Shown: positions 17,701 to 29,123, counted from the first letter of the stretch. The stretch is 64,000 nucleotides of DNA from Kocuria sp. (GCA_030524035.1 JAUNHG010000001.1:465250-529249), one strand, 5' to 3'. Made by a program: numbers and translations. The notes: generated by a model from the letters alone, not told the origin.

Positions 17701-18243
17701 GACGGGGAGCGGCTGATCAATCACACGGGTAAAGCTCAGCTGTTCGACGGTCGTTCGGGGGAGCCTTTCCCCGACCCCATCTCAGTGGGTTACCAATACA
17801 TCTTGAAACTGCACCACTTGGTGGATGACAAGATCCACGCTCGCTCTACCGGCCCGTACTCCATGATCACCCAGCAGCCTTTGGGTGGTAAGGCCCAGTT
17901 CGGGGGTCAGCGCTTTGGCGAGATGGAAGTTTGGGCACTGGAAGCGTACGGCGCGGCGTACACGCTGCAGGAAATCCTGACGGTTAAATCTGACGATGTT
18001 CACGGTCGTGTGAAGGTCTACGAAGCGATTGTGAAGGGTGAAAACATCCCTGAACCTGGTGTTCCTGAGTCGTTCAAGGTCTTGATCAAGGAAATGAAAT
18101 CCCTGTGCCTGAATGTCGAAGTCCTTTCGGCTGACGGTCAGACCGTTGAAATGCGTGATGCGGACGATGAAGTCTTCCGTGCCGCAGAAGAGCTTGGCAT
18201 CGACCTTTCCCATTCGGAGCCCAGCTCCGTTGAAGAGGTCTGA
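14737..18243 (+). CDS. rpoB: DNA-directed RNA polymerase subunit beta
   Basis: Catalytic-core subunit of RNA polymerase, 1168 residues. The start is TTG 14737 (leader GTGGAAGGAATCTCACC), giving MVASSTDSS, a common actinobacterial N-terminus. The rifampicin pocket reads [18 protein letters not shown] then [14 protein letters not shown], with the positions usually mutated to resistance (D, H, S) unchanged, so it looks rifampicin-sensitive. Other landmarks: [27 protein letters not shown] and the C-terminal [20 protein letters not shown]. rpoC follows after 73 bases. Confidence 0.98.
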   Translation: MVASSTDSSVTANTAGNNTPRRVSFAKIHEPLEVPNLLALQTDSFDRLVGNESWQERLRQAQEAGQSGVPATSGLSDIFEEISPIEDFQGTMSLSFTEPEFYDPKYTVEECKDRDATYSAPLYVKAEFMNNTTGEIKQQTVFMGDFPLMTDKGTFVINGTERVVVSQLVRSPGAYFEKGQDRNSDKDIFSAKIIPSRGAWFELEIDKRDQVGVRLDRKRKQSVTVLLKALGWTEAKILEEFGEFDSIRATLEKDTTETREDALLDIYRKLRPGEPPTVDAAQQLLDNMYFNPKRYDLAKVGRYKINRKLGIDKAFDDPDASVLSIEDIVAMIRYLVTLHAGGTSIQGVRDGQARDFRVDVDDIDHFGNRRIRAVGELIENQIRTGLSRMERVVRERMTTQDVEAITPQTLINIRPVVAAIKEFFGTSQLSQFMDQNNPLAGLTHKRRLSALGPGGLSRDRAGMEVRDVHPSHYGRMCPIETPEGSNIGLIGSLATYARINPFGFIETPYRRVVDGVVTDDVVYLTADDERGAVIAQANAPLTQDLHFAEDAVLARAADGSGEAVLVDPADVEFMDVSPRQMVSVATALIPYLEHDDANRALMGANMQRQAVPLLVTEAPLVGTGMERFAAMGAGDSVLAIKPGVVTEVAADHVTVSNDDGTTREYAVGKFVRSNPGNTYNQRVIVSEGDRVEARTVLADGPSTDHGELALGKNLLVAYMSWEGLNYEDAIILSQRMVSDDVLTSIHIEEHEIDARDTKLGAEEITRDIPNVSEDVLSALDERGIIHIGAEVQAGDILVGKVTPKGETELTPEERLLRAIFGEKSREVRDTSLKVPHGESGTVIGVRVFDRDDDSDDLPAGVNQVVRVYVAQKRKITDGDKLAGRHGNKGVISKILPVEDMPFLADGTPVDVILNPLGVPGRMNLGQVLEVHTGWLAKHGWDIEGNPEWLNRLTDFPKSTGQINVATPVFDGAREDEIFDLLDHSNPTRDGERLINHTGKAQLFDGRSGEPFPDPISVGYQYILKLHHLVDDKIHARSTGPYSMITQQPLGGKAQFGGQRFGEMEVWALEAYGAAYTLQEILTVKSDDVHGRVKVYEAIVKGENIPEPGVPESFKVLIKEMKSLCLNVEVLSADGQTVEMRDADDEVFRAAEELGIDLSHSEPSSVEEV

Positions 18244-18316
18244 GTCGGCGGCATCCCACCGACATCATCCACATACGTTTTCAAGAAGAATTCACAGAAA
18301 GAGATCAAGGATCCTT

Positions 18317-21300
18317 ATGTCCAACGATTCTTCGCTCAACCTCATGCGAATCGGCTTGGCTACGGCTGATCAGATCCGCAGCTGGTCTTTCGGCGAGGTT
18401 AAGAAGCCCGAAACCATTAACTACCGCACGCTCAAGCCTGAGAAAGACGGCTTGTTCTGTGAAAAGATTTTCGGTCCAACCCGGGACTGGGAATGCTACT
18501 GCGGAAAGTACAAACGTGTCCGGTACAAAGGCATTATTTGTGAGCGCTGCGGTGTGGAAGTGACCCGCGCCAAGGTACGCCGTGAGCGTATGGGGCACAT
18601 TGAGCTGGCTGCTCCCGTCACGCACATTTGGTACTTCAAAGGTGTTCCGTCTCGTTTGGGTTACCTGCTCGACTTGGCTCCGAAGGACCTTGAGAAGGTC
18701 ATCTACTTCGCTGCTTACATGATCACCAAAGTGGACGAGGAAGCTCGTCACGATGATCTACCGAACCTGCAGGCTGCGATTGACCGTGAAAAGAAAGCTC
18801 TGGAAGACCAGCGCGATGCCGATATCGCCGCTATCGCTTCTGACCTGGAGCAAGACTTGGGCACGGTGGAATCTGAAGGCGGCAAGGCCGCTGAAAAACG
18901 TAAACTTCGTGATGCCGCGGACCGTCAAATGGCTAATGTTCGCAAGCGCGCCGACCGCGAGGTCGAAGCGCTTGAACGGGTTTGGGATCGGTTTAAAAAC
19001 CTGAAGGTTAATGACCTTGAAGGTGACGAAGCTCTGTACCGCCAGATGGTGGACCGTTATGGCATGTACTTTGAAGGTTCGATGGGTGCTGAGGCGATTA
19101 AAAAGCGTCTGGAAACCTTTGACCTGTTAGGGGAAGCTGAAACCCTCAAAGAAGTCATTGCTACCGGTAAAGGGCAGCGGAAGTCGCGGGCACTCAAACG
19201 CCTGAAAGTGGTGAATGCTTTCCTCACCACGGATAATTCCCCGCTGGGTATGGTTCTGGACGCTGTGCCAGTCATCCCGCCGGAATTGCGTCCCATGGTG
19301 CAGCTCGACGGCGGTCGTTTTGCGACTTCTGATCTGAATGATCTTTATCGCCGTGTGATTAACCGTAATAACCGCCTCAAGCGCTTGTTGGACTTGGGTG
19401 CGCCAGAAATCATCGTGAACAACGAAAAGCGGATGCTGCAGGAAGCCGTCGATTCGCTGTTCGATAATGGTCGGCGTGGTCGCCCGGTGACCGGGCCGGG
19501 GAACCGCGCGCTTAAGTCGTTGTCCGACATGTTGAAGGGCAAGCAGGGGCGGTTCCGTCAGAACTTGCTGGGTAAGCGTGTGGATTACTCCGGTCGTTCG
19601 GTGATCGTGGTGGGTCCGCAGCTGAAGTTGCATCAGGCCGGTCTGCCTAAGCAGATGGCTTTGGAACTGTTTAAACCCTTTGTGATGAAGCGCCTGGTGG
19701 ATCTTAATCACGCACAGAACATCAAGTCCGCGAAGCGAATGGTTGAACGTTACCGTCCGCAGGTCTGGGACGTACTGGAAGAAGTCATCACCGAGCATCC
19801 TGTGTTGCTCAACCGTGCGCCAACCTTGCACCGTTTGGGGATCCAGGCATTCGAACCGCAGCTGGTGGAAGGTAAAGCTATCCAGCTGCACCCGTTAGTG
19901 TGTTCGGCGTTTAACGCGGACTTTGACGGTGACCAGATGGCTGTTCACTTGCCCCTGTCTCCGGAAGCCCAGGCTGAGGCGCGTATCTTGATGTTGTCGT
20001 CGAACAACATCTTGAAGCCTTCGGACGGTAAACCGATCGCCTTGCCTTCGCAGGACATGATCATTGGCTTGTACCACCTCACGACGGAGCGTCCCGATGA
20101 GGTTGGTGCGGGCACCAGCTACTCTTCCGTGGCTGAAGCCATTATGGCGTTTGATGCACATAAGCTGCACCTGAATGCCAAAGCCAAGATTGTGGTGGAT
20201 GACTTTGTCCCGTACCCGGGATGGGTGGCACCTGCTGGCTATCAGCAGGGCGATGCCGTCACCTTGGAAACTACTCTGGGGCGTGTGATCTTCAACCAGC
20301 AGCTGCCCGCTGATTATCAGTGGGCCGATGGCGTTGCGGACAAGAAATTCTTGTCCAAACTGGTCAATGATCTGGCGGAAACCTACCCCATGGGTGTGGT
20401 TGCTCAGACTTTGGATAACCTCAAGGACGCAGGCTTTTATTGGGCTGCATGGTCCGGTATCACCGTGGCTATCTCTGATATCGCAACTCCTCCGGCTAAA
20501 CCGGGCATCATGGAGGGGTATGAAGCGCAGGCTGCCAGAATCCAGGGTCAGTACGACACCGGTCTGATTGACGATGATGAGCGCCGTTCTGAATTGATCG
20601 ACATCTGGACTAAGGCTACGGATGAAGTTGCCGAGGCCATGCGGGAAAACCTGGGTGAGCTCAACACCATCAACCGCATGGTGTCCTCGGGTGCTCGTGG
20701 TAACTGGATGCAGGTTCGTCAGATTGCGGGTATCCGCGGTTTGGTGGCCAACCCGAAGGGCGAAATTATGCCCCGCCCGATCAAATCTTCATACCGTGAA
20801 GGCTTGTCGGTTCTGGAATACTTCATCGCTACTCACGGTGCTCGTAAGGGCTTGGCGGATACCGCTTTGCGTACCGCCAACTCAGGGTATTTGACTCGGC
20901 GTCTGGTGGATGTTTCTCAGGATGTCATTGTGCGTGAAGCCGACTGTGGAACAGATCGTGGGTTGACACTGCCGTTGGTTTCCACGGATTCCGATGCTCG
21001 CGCCCTACATGAAGAAGTAGAAAACACGGTTCATGGTCGTGTGCTTGCGGTCGATGTGGCGGATGCTGACGGCCAGGTCTTGGCTAAAGCGGGTGTGGAT
21101 ATTTCTGACGCGTTGATCAGGACTCTGTTCGATGCCGGTGTGGATGACGTCCGTGTGCGTTCCGTGTTGACCTGTGAGTCTGCGGTTGGCGTTTGTGCCG
21201 CTTGCTACGGGCGGTCGCTGGCCACCAATAAGTTGGTTGATATCGGTGAAGCTGTTGGCATTATCGCTGCGCAGTCCATTGGTGAGCCTGGCACCCAGTT

Positions 21301-22201
21301 GACCATGCGTACCTTCCACACCGGTGGTGTGGCGTCCTCCGATGGTGACATCACCCAGGGTCTGCCGCGTATCCAGGAACTTTTTGAGGCCCGTACCCCC
21401 AAGGGTGTTGCACCGATCTCCGAAGTGGCTGGTCGTGTGAGCATTGAAGACACCGATAAGGGTGTGCGCATTGTGGTGACGCCGGATAATGGTGATGAGG
21501 AATTTGCCTACCCCGTGCTGCGCCGCGCCAAAATGCTAGTTGCCGATGGCGATCACGTGGAGGTTGGTCAGCAGTTGGTGGCCGGTGCCGTGGATCCCAA
21601 GGAAGTTCTGCGTATCCGTGGTCGTCGTGCCGCCCAGAAACACCTGGTGGATGAAGTTCAAGGTGTTTACCGCTCTCAGGGTGTAGGCATCCATGACAAG
21701 CACGTCGAGGTCATCGTTCGGCAAATGTTGCGGCGTAATACCGTGATTGAGTCTGGGGATACCGACTTGTTGCCCGGTGAGTTGGTAGATGATGTCCGTT
21801 ATCGTGAAGCCAACGTGAAGGCTGTTTCTGAGCAGCAGCGCCCGGCCTCGGGACGCCCTGAACTGATGGGTATCACGAAGGCTTCTCTGGCCACGGATTC
21901 GTGGTTGTCGGCTGCTTCCTTCCAGGAAACCACTCGGGTTCTGACGCAGGCAGCTATGGAGGCCAAGTCGGATCCATTGGTGGGTCTGAAGGAGAATGTG
22001 ATCATCGGTAAGTTGATCCCGGCTGGCACAGGGCTGGCTCGGTACAACAACGTGAGTGTGGAACCGACAGAGGAAGCCAAGGCCACACTGTTCACGGATT
22101 CTGGTGGTTATGCAGACTTCGCCTACGCGGATGAAAGCTCTGGTTTGAACAGCGAGTTCCAGGCGATTCCGTTGGAGGATTACGACTTCGGAGCCAACTG
22201 A
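18317..22201 (+). CDS. rpoC: DNA-directed RNA polymerase subunit beta'
   Basis: Largest polymerase subunit, 1294 residues. Visible: N-terminal zinc-binding [20 protein letters not shown], the clamp-helix insert region, the active-site [12 protein letters not shown] with three Asp chelating Mg2+, and the second zinc site ([20 protein letters not shown]). The trigger loop region includes [22 protein letters not shown] 18317 follows AAGGATCCTT; the frame extends upstream into rpoB but without family similarity. A GC-rich hairpin follows the stop. Confidence 0.98.
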   Translation: MSNDSSLNLMRIGLATADQIRSWSFGEVKKPETINYRTLKPEKDGLFCEKIFGPTRDWECYCGKYKRVRYKGIICERCGVEVTRAKVRRERMGHIELAAPVTHIWYFKGVPSRLGYLLDLAPKDLEKVIYFAAYMITKVDEEARHDDLPNLQAAIDREKKALEDQRDADIAAIASDLEQDLGTVESEGGKAAEKRKLRDAADRQMANVRKRADREVEALERVWDRFKNLKVNDLEGDEALYRQMVDRYGMYFEGSMGAEAIKKRLETFDLLGEAETLKEVIATGKGQRKSRALKRLKVVNAFLTTDNSPLGMVLDAVPVIPPELRPMVQLDGGRFATSDLNDLYRRVINRNNRLKRLLDLGAPEIIVNNEKRMLQEAVDSLFDNGRRGRPVTGPGNRALKSLSDMLKGKQGRFRQNLLGKRVDYSGRSVIVVGPQLKLHQAGLPKQMALELFKPFVMKRLVDLNHAQNIKSAKRMVERYRPQVWDVLEEVITEHPVLLNRAPTLHRLGIQAFEPQLVEGKAIQLHPLVCSAFNADFDGDQMAVHLPLSPEAQAEARILMLSSNNILKPSDGKPIALPSQDMIIGLYHLTTERPDEVGAGTSYSSVAEAIMAFDAHKLHLNAKAKIVVDDFVPYPGWVAPAGYQQGDAVTLETTLGRVIFNQQLPADYQWADGVADKKFLSKLVNDLAETYPMGVVAQTLDNLKDAGFYWAAWSGITVAISDIATPPAKPGIMEGYEAQAARIQGQYDTGLIDDDERRSELIDIWTKATDEVAEAMRENLGELNTINRMVSSGARGNWMQVRQIAGIRGLVANPKGEIMPRPIKSSYREGLSVLEYFIATHGARKGLADTALRTANSGYLTRRLVDVSQDVIVREADCGTDRGLTLPLVSTDSDARALHEEVENTVHGRVLAVDVADADGQVLAKAGVDISDALIRTLFDAGVDDVRVRSVLTCESAVGVCAACYGRSLATNKLVDIGEAVGIIAAQSIGEPGTQLTMRTFHTGGVASSDGDITQGLPRIQELFEARTPKGVAPISEVAGRVSIEDTDKGVRIVVTPDNGDEEFAYPVLRRAKMLVADGDHVEVGQQLVAGAVDPKEVLRIRGRRAAQKHLVDEVQGVYRSQGVGIHDKHVEVIVRQMLRRNTVIESGDTDLLPGELVDDVRYREANVKAVSEQQRPASGRPELMGITKASLATDSWLSAASFQETTRVLTQAAMEAKSDPLVGLKENVIIGKLIPAGTGLARYNNVSVEPTEEAKATLFTDSGGYADFAYADESSGLNSEFQAIPLEDYDFGAN

Positions 22202-22231
22202 GGGACCGCGTTCGATCACGCATCGAATGCT

Positions 22232-22281
22232 GTGAGGTCAGGCCCCTTTCCCGCGATGATGGGGGAGGGGCCTGACCTCAC
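22232..22281 (+). terminator. rpoC: Hairpin after rpoBC
   Basis: Arms beginning GTGAGGTCAGGCCCC at 22232 and ending GGGGCCTGACCTCAC at 22281: 15 perfect pairs plus a few more inside, separated by a short CG/T-rich loop. No U tract follows. Located 30 bases after the rpoC stop. Confidence 0.75.
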
Positions 22282-22391
22282 TGAGGGGTATCCATCATGT
22301 ACTGGGCGAGCGTGGAGTTGACCGTGACAACTAGCCCGTGGTCCTGATACCCTTTACGGGATTGGCTCGATCGCCTATGTGATCGCATTCC
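22282..22391 (+). promoter_or_regulatory. Possible promoter for the rpsL-rpsG-fusA unit
   Basis: TTGACC (22318-22323) overlaps GTGACA (22324-22329); the latter is followed after 18 bases by TACCCT (22348-22353). This is a plausible but weak sigma-A-type promoter, placed correctly to transcribe the following hairpin leader. Confidence 0.35.
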
Positions 22392-22449
22392 AGTGGCAAC
22401 ATGGACACCGTCCAGAGGTTCGCAGGGTGGACCTCACTGCCACTTTTTT
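22392..22449 (+). terminator. Attenuator-like hairpin in the rpsL leader
   Basis: Stem AGTGGCA (22392-22398) with TGCCACT (22438-22444), running into six T residues (22444-22449). Inside, GTCCA/TGGAC and GAGGT/ACCTC pairings are mutually exclusive. It has the form of an intrinsic terminator located 164 bases before rpsL, so it may attenuate the operon or end read-through from rpoC. Further on, ACAATC-AACG-GATTGT is a perfect small hairpin (about 22487-22502). No gene is visible in this 411-base gap. Confidence 0.5.
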
Positions 22450-22612
22450 GTGTGTCTATAGACCATTCATCCGTGCGTGATGTTCACAATCAACGGATTG
22501 TATGCGCTGGTGCCCGCCGTAAAACTTTTCGGTGTGATAGGTATCAGCGGCCGTGAAAAGCCGAAGACCAGACAATGCGGTGCCGTCGTAACCGCCATGA
22601 TCAGGAGACAAA

Positions 22613-22987
22613 GTGCCAACAATTCAGCAGTTGGTCCGTAAGGGTCGTAGCCCCAAGGTCGTGAAGACCAAGGCACCGGCCCTGAAGGGCAACCCCATGA
22701 AGCGTGGTGTATGTACCCGTGTGTACACCACAACCCCCAAGAAGCCGAACTCCGCTCTTCGGAAGGTTGCCCGTGTGCGGCTCAACGGTGGCGTTGAAGT
22801 CACCGCGTACATCCCCGGTGAAGGGCACAACCTTCAGGAGCACTCCATTGTGCTCGTGCGTGGAGGCCGTGTGAAGGACCTGCCGGGTGTTCGCTACAAG
22901 ATCGTCCGTGGCGCCCTCGACACCCAAGGTGTTAAGGGTCGTGGCCAGGCTCGTTCCCGTTATGGCGCGAAGAAGGAGAAGAAGTAA
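22613..22987 (+). CDS. rpsL: 30S ribosomal protein S12
   Basis: Decoding-centre protein, 124 residues. GTG 22613 with CAGGAGACAAA upstream. The streptomycin-sensitive signature is intact: [12 protein letters not shown] includes the Lys43 position and [11 protein letters not shown] the Lys88 position. The stop and the rpsG start overlap (TAATG), which couples translation. Confidence 0.98.
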   Translation: MPTIQQLVRKGRSPKVVKTKAPALKGNPMKRGVCTRVYTTTPKKPNSALRKVARVRLNGGVEVTAYIPGEGHNLQEHSIVLVRGGRVKDLPGVRYKIVRGALDTQGVKGRGQARSRYGAKKEKK

Positions 22988-23457
22988 TGCCTCGTAAGGG
23001 TCCCGCTCCCAAGCGCCCCCTCGTTGTTGACCCTGTGTACGGTTCACCGATCGTCACACAGCTGATTAACAAGGTTCTTCAGGATGGTAAAAAGTCCACC
23101 GCTGAACGCATCGTGTACGGTGCGTTGGCTGGTGTGGAACAGAAAACCGGTTCCGAACCTGTTGCCACGCTGAAGAAAGCGCTTGATAACGTCAAGCCAG
23201 CGTTGGAGGTTCGTTCCCGCCGTGTCGGTGGCGCCACCTACCAGGTTCCCGTGGAAGTTCGCGCGGGCCGTTCAACCGCTTTGGCTCTGCGTTGGTTGGT
23301 TGGTTACGCCAAGGTGCGTCGCGAACACACCATGACCGAGCGTCTCATGAACGAAATCCTCGATGCCTCTAATGGCCTCGGTGCGGCAGTCAAGCGTCGT
23401 GAAGACACACACAAGATGGCTGACTCGAATAAGGCATTCGCCCACTACCGCTGGTAA
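22987..23457 (+). CDS. rpsG: 30S ribosomal protein S7
   Basis: Primary 16S rRNA-binding protein that nucleates the 30S head; 156 residues. [10 protein letters not shown] start, then [18 protein letters not shown] and [20 protein letters not shown] at 22987 shares a base with the rpsL stop. fusA begins 93 bases after the stop. Confidence 0.98.
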   Translation: MPRKGPAPKRPLVVDPVYGSPIVTQLINKVLQDGKKSTAERIVYGALAGVEQKTGSEPVATLKKALDNVKPALEVRSRRVGGATYQVPVEVRAGRSTALALRWLVGYAKVRREHTMTERLMNEILDASNGLGAAVKRREDTHKMADSNKAFAHYRW

Positions 23458-23550
23458 TACCAGCCGGTTAGTACCCCATGGCCCGGTCTGTCTGGCGCAC
23501 AAATGTGCGTTGTTGGCAGGCCGTTGGCCACACCTCAGAAGGGATTCACC

Positions 23551-25665
23551 GTGGCACTCGACGTGCTTACCGACCTCAAGAAGGTCCGCAATATCGGCAT
23601 CATGGCCCACATCGATGCTGGCAAGACGACCACCACCGAACGCATCCTGTTCTACACCGGCATTAACCACAAACTTGGCGAGACCCACGACGGTGCCTCG
23701 ACGATGGACTGGATGGAGCAGGAACAAGAACGCGGTATTACGATCACCTCTGCCGCGACCTCCTGCTACTGGCACGACAACCAGATCAACATCATTGACA
23801 CCCCGGGCCACGTGGATTTCACCGTAGAGGTGGAGCGTTCGCTGCGCGTGCTTGACGGTGCTGTCGCTGTGTTCGACGGCAAAGAAGGTGTTGAGCCACA
23901 GTCCGAAACTGTGTGGCGTCAGGCCGATAAGTACAACGTGCCCCGTATTTGCTTCGTCAACAAGATGGACAAATTAGGCGCAGATTTCTACTTCACTGTA
24001 GACACCATCATTTCCCGCCTCGGTGCGAAACCTTTGGTGTTGCAACTGCCCATCGGATCGGAATCCGATTTTGTGGGCGTTGTGGATTTGTTGAGCATGA
24101 AGGCGCTTGTCTGGGAAGGTGATTCCAAGGGCGATGTTTCCTTGGGTGCCTCTTACCAGACTGTGGATATTCCAGCTGACCTGCAGGATCGGGCTGAGGA
24201 ATACCGCAACAAGCTGGTGGAGGACGTCGCTGAAGCTGATGACGAGCTCATGGAAAAGTATCTGGGTGGTGAAGAGTTAACTGTTGATGAGCTCAAGGCC
24301 GGTATCCGGAAGCTCACTATCAATTCAGAGGCCTACCCGGTGCTGTGTGGTTCCGCCTTCAAGAACCGTGGCGTGCAGCCCATGCTCGATGCTGTGATTG
24401 ATTACTTGCCGTCGCCGCTGGATGTTCCGGATGTTCACGGTCACGCCGTGGATAACGAAGAAGAAGTGATGACTCGTCCTGCGGATGCGTCTGCTCCCTT
24501 CTCGGCATTGGCGTTTAAGGTGGCTACTCATCCGTTCTACGGCACTTTGACCTACATCCGTGTTTATTCGGGTAAGGCCAAGGCTGGCGAGCAGGTGCTC
24601 AACTCCACAAAGGGTAAAAAAGAGCGCATCGGCAAGTTGTTCCAGATGCACTCCAATAAAGAGAATCCCGTGGAAGAAATTCAGGCTGGCCATATTTACG
24701 CCGCTATCGGGTTGAAAGACACGACGACAGGCGATACTTTGTGCGCCCCCTCCAATCCTGTGGTTCTGGAGTCGATGTCCTTCCCCGCTCCCGTGATCTT
24801 CGTGGCGATTGAGCCCAAAACCAAGGGTGACCAGGAAAAGCTATCCACCGCTATTCAGAAACTCTCCGCCGAGGATCCGACCTTCACGGTGTCCTTAAAT
24901 GAGGAAACTGGTCAAACCGAAATCGGCGGTATGGGCGAGTTGCACCTGGATATTCTGGTGGACCGCATGAAGCGTGAATTCAAGGTGGAAGCGAACGTGG
25001 GTAAACCCCAGGTGGCTTACCGCGAAACCATTAAGAAGGCTGTCGAAAAGGTCGATTACACTCACAAGAAGCAGACCGGTGGTTCCGGCCAGTTCGCCAA
25101 GGTGCAGGTTTCCTTCGAGCCGATTGAACTTGACGCCGAAGAACTATACGAGTTTGACAACGCCATTACGGGTGGTCGTGTGCCGCGCGAATACATTCCG
25201 TCGGTAGATGCCGGTATCCAGGATGCTATGCAGCTGGGTGTGCTTGCGGGCTACCCGGTGGTTGGTGTCAAAGCCACGTTAGTGGATGGCGCTTACCACG
25301 ATGTCGATTCATCTGAAATGGCGTTCAAGATTGCCGGGTCCATGGTGTTTAAGGAAGGCGCCAAGCGGGCAAATCCTGTTCTGCTGGAACCCCTGATGGC
25401 CGTTGAAGTCCGCACCCCCGAGGAATACATGGGTGAGGTTGTCGGTGACTTGAACTCCCGTCGTGGCCAAATCCAGTCCATGGAGGACGTCACGGGCGTC
25501 AAACTGGTCAAGGCCAACGTGCCGTTGTCCGAGATGTTCGGGTACATCGGGGATCTGCGCTCCAAAACCCAGGGCCGTGCTGTCTATTCGATGCAGTTCG
25601 ACTCTTACTCGGAGGTCCCGAAGAACGTGGCCGACGAGATCGTTCAGAAGAACCGCGGCGAATGA
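23551..25665 (+). CDS. fusA: Elongation factor G
   Basis: Translocase GTPase, 704 residues. G1 [13 protein letters not shown]3 DTPGH, G4 NKMD. Domain IV begins near the GGSGQFAKV stretch and contains the [14 protein letters not shown] and [14 protein letters not shown] blocks. GTG 23551 with CAGAAGGGATTCACC upstream gives [20 protein letters not shown]; the frame is open further upstream but without a ribosome site. tuf follows after 226 bases that show no gene. Confidence 0.97.
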   Translation: MALDVLTDLKKVRNIGIMAHIDAGKTTTTERILFYTGINHKLGETHDGASTMDWMEQEQERGITITSAATSCYWHDNQINIIDTPGHVDFTVEVERSLRVLDGAVAVFDGKEGVEPQSETVWRQADKYNVPRICFVNKMDKLGADFYFTVDTIISRLGAKPLVLQLPIGSESDFVGVVDLLSMKALVWEGDSKGDVSLGASYQTVDIPADLQDRAEEYRNKLVEDVAEADDELMEKYLGGEELTVDELKAGIRKLTINSEAYPVLCGSAFKNRGVQPMLDAVIDYLPSPLDVPDVHGHAVDNEEEVMTRPADASAPFSALAFKVATHPFYGTLTYIRVYSGKAKAGEQVLNSTKGKKERIGKLFQMHSNKENPVEEIQAGHIYAAIGLKDTTTGDTLCAPSNPVVLESMSFPAPVIFVAIEPKTKGDQEKLSTAIQKLSAEDPTFTVSLNEETGQTEIGGMGELHLDILVDRMKREFKVEANVGKPQVAYRETIKKAVEKVDYTHKKQTGGSGQFAKVQVSFEPIELDAEELYEFDNAITGGRVPREYIPSVDAGIQDAMQLGVLAGYPVVGVKATLVDGAYHDVDSSEMAFKIAGSMVFKEGAKRANPVLLEPLMAVEVRTPEEYMGEVVGDLNSRRGQIQSMEDVTGVKLVKANVPLSEMFGYIGDLRSKTQGRAVYSMQFDSYSEVPKNVADEIVQKNRGE

Positions 25666-25891
25666 ACTGTCGGTCAGGTATTCGAGCTTTCTTGAATGCA
25701 TGACCTCGTCCGGGGATTTGCCCGGATCTTGAGAGCGATGTCCCGTTCCGCGCGGGGACGGGACACGCCCTCCAATTTCGTACGAACCAACCACATGACT
25801 ACACTTGCAGGGGTTTCTGTTTGCTTCAGCGCCTCTTAGCCTGCGCGAGCGGGCAAGCAAGGTTTCCACTCACGTTCTAGGAGGAACAACC

Positions 25892-27082
25892 ATGGCGAAA
25901 GCCAAGTTCGAGCGCACCAAGCCGCACGTGAACATCGGCACCATCGGCCACGTGGATCACGGCAAGACCACGCTCACGGCTGCCATCTCTAAGGTCCTGG
26001 CTGACAAGTACCCGGACCTCAACGAACAGCGCGACTTCGGCATGATCGATTCTGCTCCCGAAGAGCGCCAGCGCGGTATTACGATCAACATCGCTCACAT
26101 CGAATACCAGACCGACAAGCGTCACTACGCACACGTGGACGCCCCGGGTCACGCTGACTACGTCAAGAATATGATTACCGGTGCCGCTCAGATGGACGGC
26201 GCTATCCTGGTGGTTGCTGCAACTGACGGACCCATGGCCCAGACTCGCGAACACGTTCTGTTGGCCCGCCAGGTGGGTGTTCCCTCCCTGATGGTTGCTT
26301 TGAACAAGTCCGACATGGTGGACGACGAGGAATTGCTGGACCTGGTGGAAATGGAAGTTCGTGAGCTTCTGTCCGATCAGGGCTTCGATGGCGATGAAGC
26401 TCCGGTGATTCGGGTTTCCGCTCTGAAGGCTCTGGAAGGCGACGCTGACTGGGTGAAGTCCGTTGAGGAGCTCATGGAAGCGGTGGACGAATTCATTCCG
26501 GATCCTGTCCGCGAAACTGACAAGCCCTTCTTGATGCCCATTGAGGACGTCTTCACTATCACCGGTCGTGGCACCGTGGTGACCGGTCGCGCCGAACGCG
26601 GTACCCTGCCGATTAACTCTGAGGTAGAGATCGTCGGTATCCGCGAGATTCAGAAGACCACCGTGACCGGTATTGAAATGTTCCATAAGCAGATGGACGA
26701 AGCGCTTGCCGGTGAGAACTGTGGTTTGTTGTTGCGTGGTCTCAAGCGTGACGACGTCGAGCGTGGCCAGGTTGTCTGCAAGCCGGGCTCCATCACTCCG
26801 CACACCGACTTTGAGGCAAACGTCTACATCCTCTCCAAGGACGAGGGCGGCCGTCACAACCCGTTCTACTCGAACTACCGTCCGCAGTTCTACTTCCGGA
26901 CCACCGACGTGACCGGTGTGATTACTCTGCCCGATGGCACCGAGATGGTGATGCCCGGTGACAACACTGAGATGACCGTTGAGCTGATTCAGCCCATCGC
27001 CATGGAAGAGGGTCTTGGCTTTGCTATCCGTGAGGGCGGCCGCACCGTCGGCTCCGGCAAGGTCACCAAGATCATCAAGTGA
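25892..27082 (+). CDS. tuf: Elongation factor Tu
   Basis: Delivers aminoacyl-tRNA to the ribosome. 396 residues. P-loop [17 protein letters not shown] and SALKALEGD in the GTPase domain; [14 protein letters not shown] opens domain 2; domain 3 has [20 protein letters not shown] and [13 protein letters not shown], with the Ala implicated in kirromycin resistance unchanged. ATG 25892 follows CTAGGAGGAACAACC. A GC hairpin follows. Confidence 0.99.
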   Translation: MAKAKFERTKPHVNIGTIGHVDHGKTTLTAAISKVLADKYPDLNEQRDFGMIDSAPEERQRGITINIAHIEYQTDKRHYAHVDAPGHADYVKNMITGAAQMDGAILVVAATDGPMAQTREHVLLARQVGVPSLMVALNKSDMVDDEELLDLVEMEVRELLSDQGFDGDEAPVIRVSALKALEGDADWVKSVEELMEAVDEFIPDPVRETDKPFLMPIEDVFTITGRGTVVTGRAERGTLPINSEVEIVGIREIQKTTVTGIEMFHKQMDEALAGENCGLLLRGLKRDDVERGQVVCKPGSITPHTDFEANVYILSKDEGGRHNPFYSNYRPQFYFRTTDVTGVITLPDGTEMVMPGDNTEMTVELIQPIAMEEGLGFAIREGGRTVGSGKVTKIIK

Positions 27083-27136
27083 TCATTCACTGACTGATCT
27101 GGGCATCGGGTCTGCAGGGACCTGATCCGGGACAGA

Positions 27137-27177
27137 CTGAAGGCCCCGTACCGATTGATTCGGCGCGGGGCCTTCAG
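27137..27177 (+). terminator. tuf: Terminator after tuf
   Basis: Perfect 12-bp stem CTGAAGGCCCCG (27137-27148) and CGGGGCCTTCAG (27166-27177), followed by ATTTGCCC. It ends the rpsL-rpsG-fusA-tuf unit and may also serve the minus-strand pair that converges on it. Confidence 0.8.
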
Positions 27178-27209
27178 ATTTGCCCGCTGCGGCGAAACCC
27201 CGGGAGGGG

Positions 27210-27476
27210 TCAGGGGTCAGGGGTTGAGTTTCTCTTGCGCAGCCAGTGTCTCCGGTCGAGTAGGTTCGGTGCAGTGACACCAAACATGATGCCAAGCATG
27301 GCGGTGCCGAATTGGGGGTAGTTGCTGTCTGTCATGCCAGGGCCAAGCACGCCGAAGAAGGCTAGGAACCACACGGCCACAGGGATCAAGCAGATCAAGC
27401 CACCCTTGAGCCATGTGAACCTTTGGGCGATGACGCTGGCGCACAGCCCGCCTAGAAATCCGAGTAGTATCCACAT
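27210..27476 (-). CDS. Small three-helix membrane protein (possible immunity/accessory protein)
   Basis: 88 residues from ATG 27476. Three hydrophobic segments: residues ~1-18 (WILLGFLGGLCASVIA), ~24-45 (GGLICLIPVAVWFLAFFGVLG) and ~55-72 (FGTAMLGIMFGVTAPNLL), ending in a basic tail DRRHWLRKRNSTPDP. No family recognised and the ribosome site is weak. It starts 15 bases after the stop of the secreted-protein gene on the same strand, so the two look like one operon. By position and size it could protect against, or help export, the upstream product; this is inference. Confidence 0.55.
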   Translation of the reverse strand: MWILLGFLGGLCASVIAQRFTWLKGGLICLIPVAVWFLAFFGVLGPGMTDSNYPQFGTAMLGIMFGVTAPNLLDRRHWLRKRNSTPDP

Positions 27477-27491
27477 CTTGAATGTGTCAGC

Positions 27492-28303
27492 TCAGCACTT
27501 GGGGTACGAGGGCCACCACGTCCAGGCCGCCGGCGGGAGACCTGCCACGTTCACACGAAGGCATCGACCACCAGCCAGGCGAGCGGTCCCGTATGCACTC
27601 AACCCTCCGCAGACCAGGCTAAGCGCTCTAAGCGCCGGATGTGTTGCCTTGGAGAGGAACGCATAGCAGCCGCCGACACCGCCGAGGACTATCGAACTTT
27701 CGTTTCGATTAAAGTTCACCTGGTAGTAGCCTGGATAGAGCCTCACAGTAGGGTCTGCTACGACGGGATAGGACGTGGAGTCGTCCGTGGCCAGATTTTG
27801 TACGAGCGTTGTTCCCTCAACCGTGTAGCTCGTGTCAACCGGGCTGCCGGTAGCATCTACGGCCCAGGGCTCGTCAATGCCGCCCAGGAAGTTGCCGTCT
27901 TGGTCAGTGATGGAAACTCGTCCATCGCCTGTCGGGATCAAGACGATGTCCGAACCGAAGTCCCACGACGCCTCTGAGCGGGAGTCGTTGTGCAGCACTG
28001 CCGCGAGACGGGTGGACTGAGCATCCAATTGATCGGCGGTGTACGTTGTCTCACCAATAGCCTCTTCATTGGCACCAACGGTGATGTCGAGAGCTGTAGA
28101 GGATGTGTCAACCTGAACACTCTCCCCGGCATCGAGAATCGTCATCTGGTCCTGGTGGCTGTCATCCGCGATTCCCAGATTTTCTTCCGCTTGTGTCACC
28201 AGAGCTTCCGGGGGGGCTCGGTCCCGTACGCTGGTGACAGTGACGCTGCCGTGAGGGCGAAAACAGTTGTTGCGGCGATCGGTTGCCATGTCTTGAGTTG
28301 CAC
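27492..28303 (-). CDS. Secreted protein with Cys-rich hydrophobic C-terminal domain; frameshifted at a G7 tract
   Basis: A GTG at 28303 with AGGAGAGATC upstream encodes MQLKTWQPIAATTVFALTAA and then SLSPAYGTEPP, a good Sec signal peptide, but this frame stops at 28196. The rest lies in another frame (to 27492). Adding one base to the G7 tract (28210-28216, plus strand) joins them into a 270-residue protein. The precursor part is acidic (TILDAGESVQVDTSSTALDI) and ends in TTLVQNLATDDSTSYPVVADP, a motif I associate with uncharacterised actinobacterial exported proteins. The last ~75 residues have Gly-rich hydrophobic segments, four Cys, and a WPSYPKC end. An unshifted alternative would start at ATG 28289 without a signal peptide. 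Function is unknown. Confidence 0.5.
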
Positions 28304-28797
28304 GATCTCTCCTGTGATGCCCGTCACTAAGACGGATACTGAGAAGAATACTACTTGACAAGACAATGATACTGTTCAAGGCTGGTCACGTTTAGATAAC
28401 GCCTCGGAGTGCCCTGGCAGGGAAGCTCCGGGAGACCTACGCCACACGGGGTGTCCCGGGGTTGCGGGAAGTTCTGACGGCGTGGCAGGATAGACGCTGT
28501 TGTTCGCAGGCCGTGGCATGTCCGCGTGTGGTGATTTTCGGTCAAATCGAGAACTTGACACCTATGTGTGCGCTGCGGGGGAACCCGCGAACAAGGACCC
28601 TACGTATCACATTGAATGTGCTGTGTGTACAGCGTTTATGCGACACGCCCGAGTGCGGGGGTCGGTGCTTCGGTGGGGCGAGGAACCCGGCATTGCCGGA
28701 TTTGGTCCACGCGGAGGGGCACTAAAAGATGTGCCAAACATAAGGAGCTTCGAGCTCCGTCACAGGGAAGTACTTGAAGAAAGAGAGTCACGACGCC
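28304..28797 (+). promoter_or_regulatory. Intergenic region: S10-operon promoter and leader, divergent accessory promoter
   Basis: 494 bases without a convincing gene. TTGAAT (28612-28617), 17 bases, TTTATG (28635-28640) is a possible promoter for rpsJ and the S10 operon. A perfect hairpin GGAGCT-TCG-AGCTCC (28743-28757) lies in the leader, ~40 bases before rpsJ. CCGGGA and TCCCGG arms near 28431-28462 form another stem. An open frame from 28500 (Cys-containing) runs into rpsJ and is judged spurious. Confidence 0.35.
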
Positions 28798-29106
28798 ATG
28801 GCGGGACAGAAAATCCGCATCCGGCTGAAGTCCTATGACCACGAGGTCATTGACGTTTCAGCCCGCAAGATCGTCGAGACGGTGACCCGTGCCGGCGCGA
28901 CCGTAGTTGGCCCCGTGCCGCTGCCAACCGAGAAAAATGTGTACTGCGTCATCCGTTCACCGCACAAGTACAAAGACAGCCGTGAACACTTTGAAATGCG
29001 TACTCACAAGCGGCTGATTGACATCGTCGATCCCACCCCCAAGGCCGTCGACTCGCTCATGCGTCTGGATCTCCCGGCCGACGTCAACATCGAAATCAAG
29101 CTCTGA
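28798..29106 (+). CDS. rpsJ: 30S ribosomal protein S10
   Basis: 102 residues, first gene of the S10 operon; also the NusE transcription factor subunit. [19 protein letters not shown] and [20 protein letters not shown] are typical. ATG 28798 is preferred over an in-frame TTG at 28774. rplC follows after 17 bases. Confidence 0.98.
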   Translation: MAGQKIRIRLKSYDHEVIDVSARKIVETVTRAGATVVGPVPLPTEKNVYCVIRSPHKYKDSREHFEMRTHKRLIDIVDPTPKAVDSLMRLDLPADVNIEIKL

Positions 29107-29123
29107 TAAGGACCGCAGACGTA

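Noticed and set aside
25877-26857. 326-codon minus-strand frame opposite tuf
   Set aside because: It mirrors the strongly biased tuf codons; no domain and no ribosome site.
28500-28838. Cys-containing open frame overlapping rpsJ on the plus strand
   Set aside because: It has no ribosome site, extends into rpsJ in another frame, and its residues show no recognisable domain.
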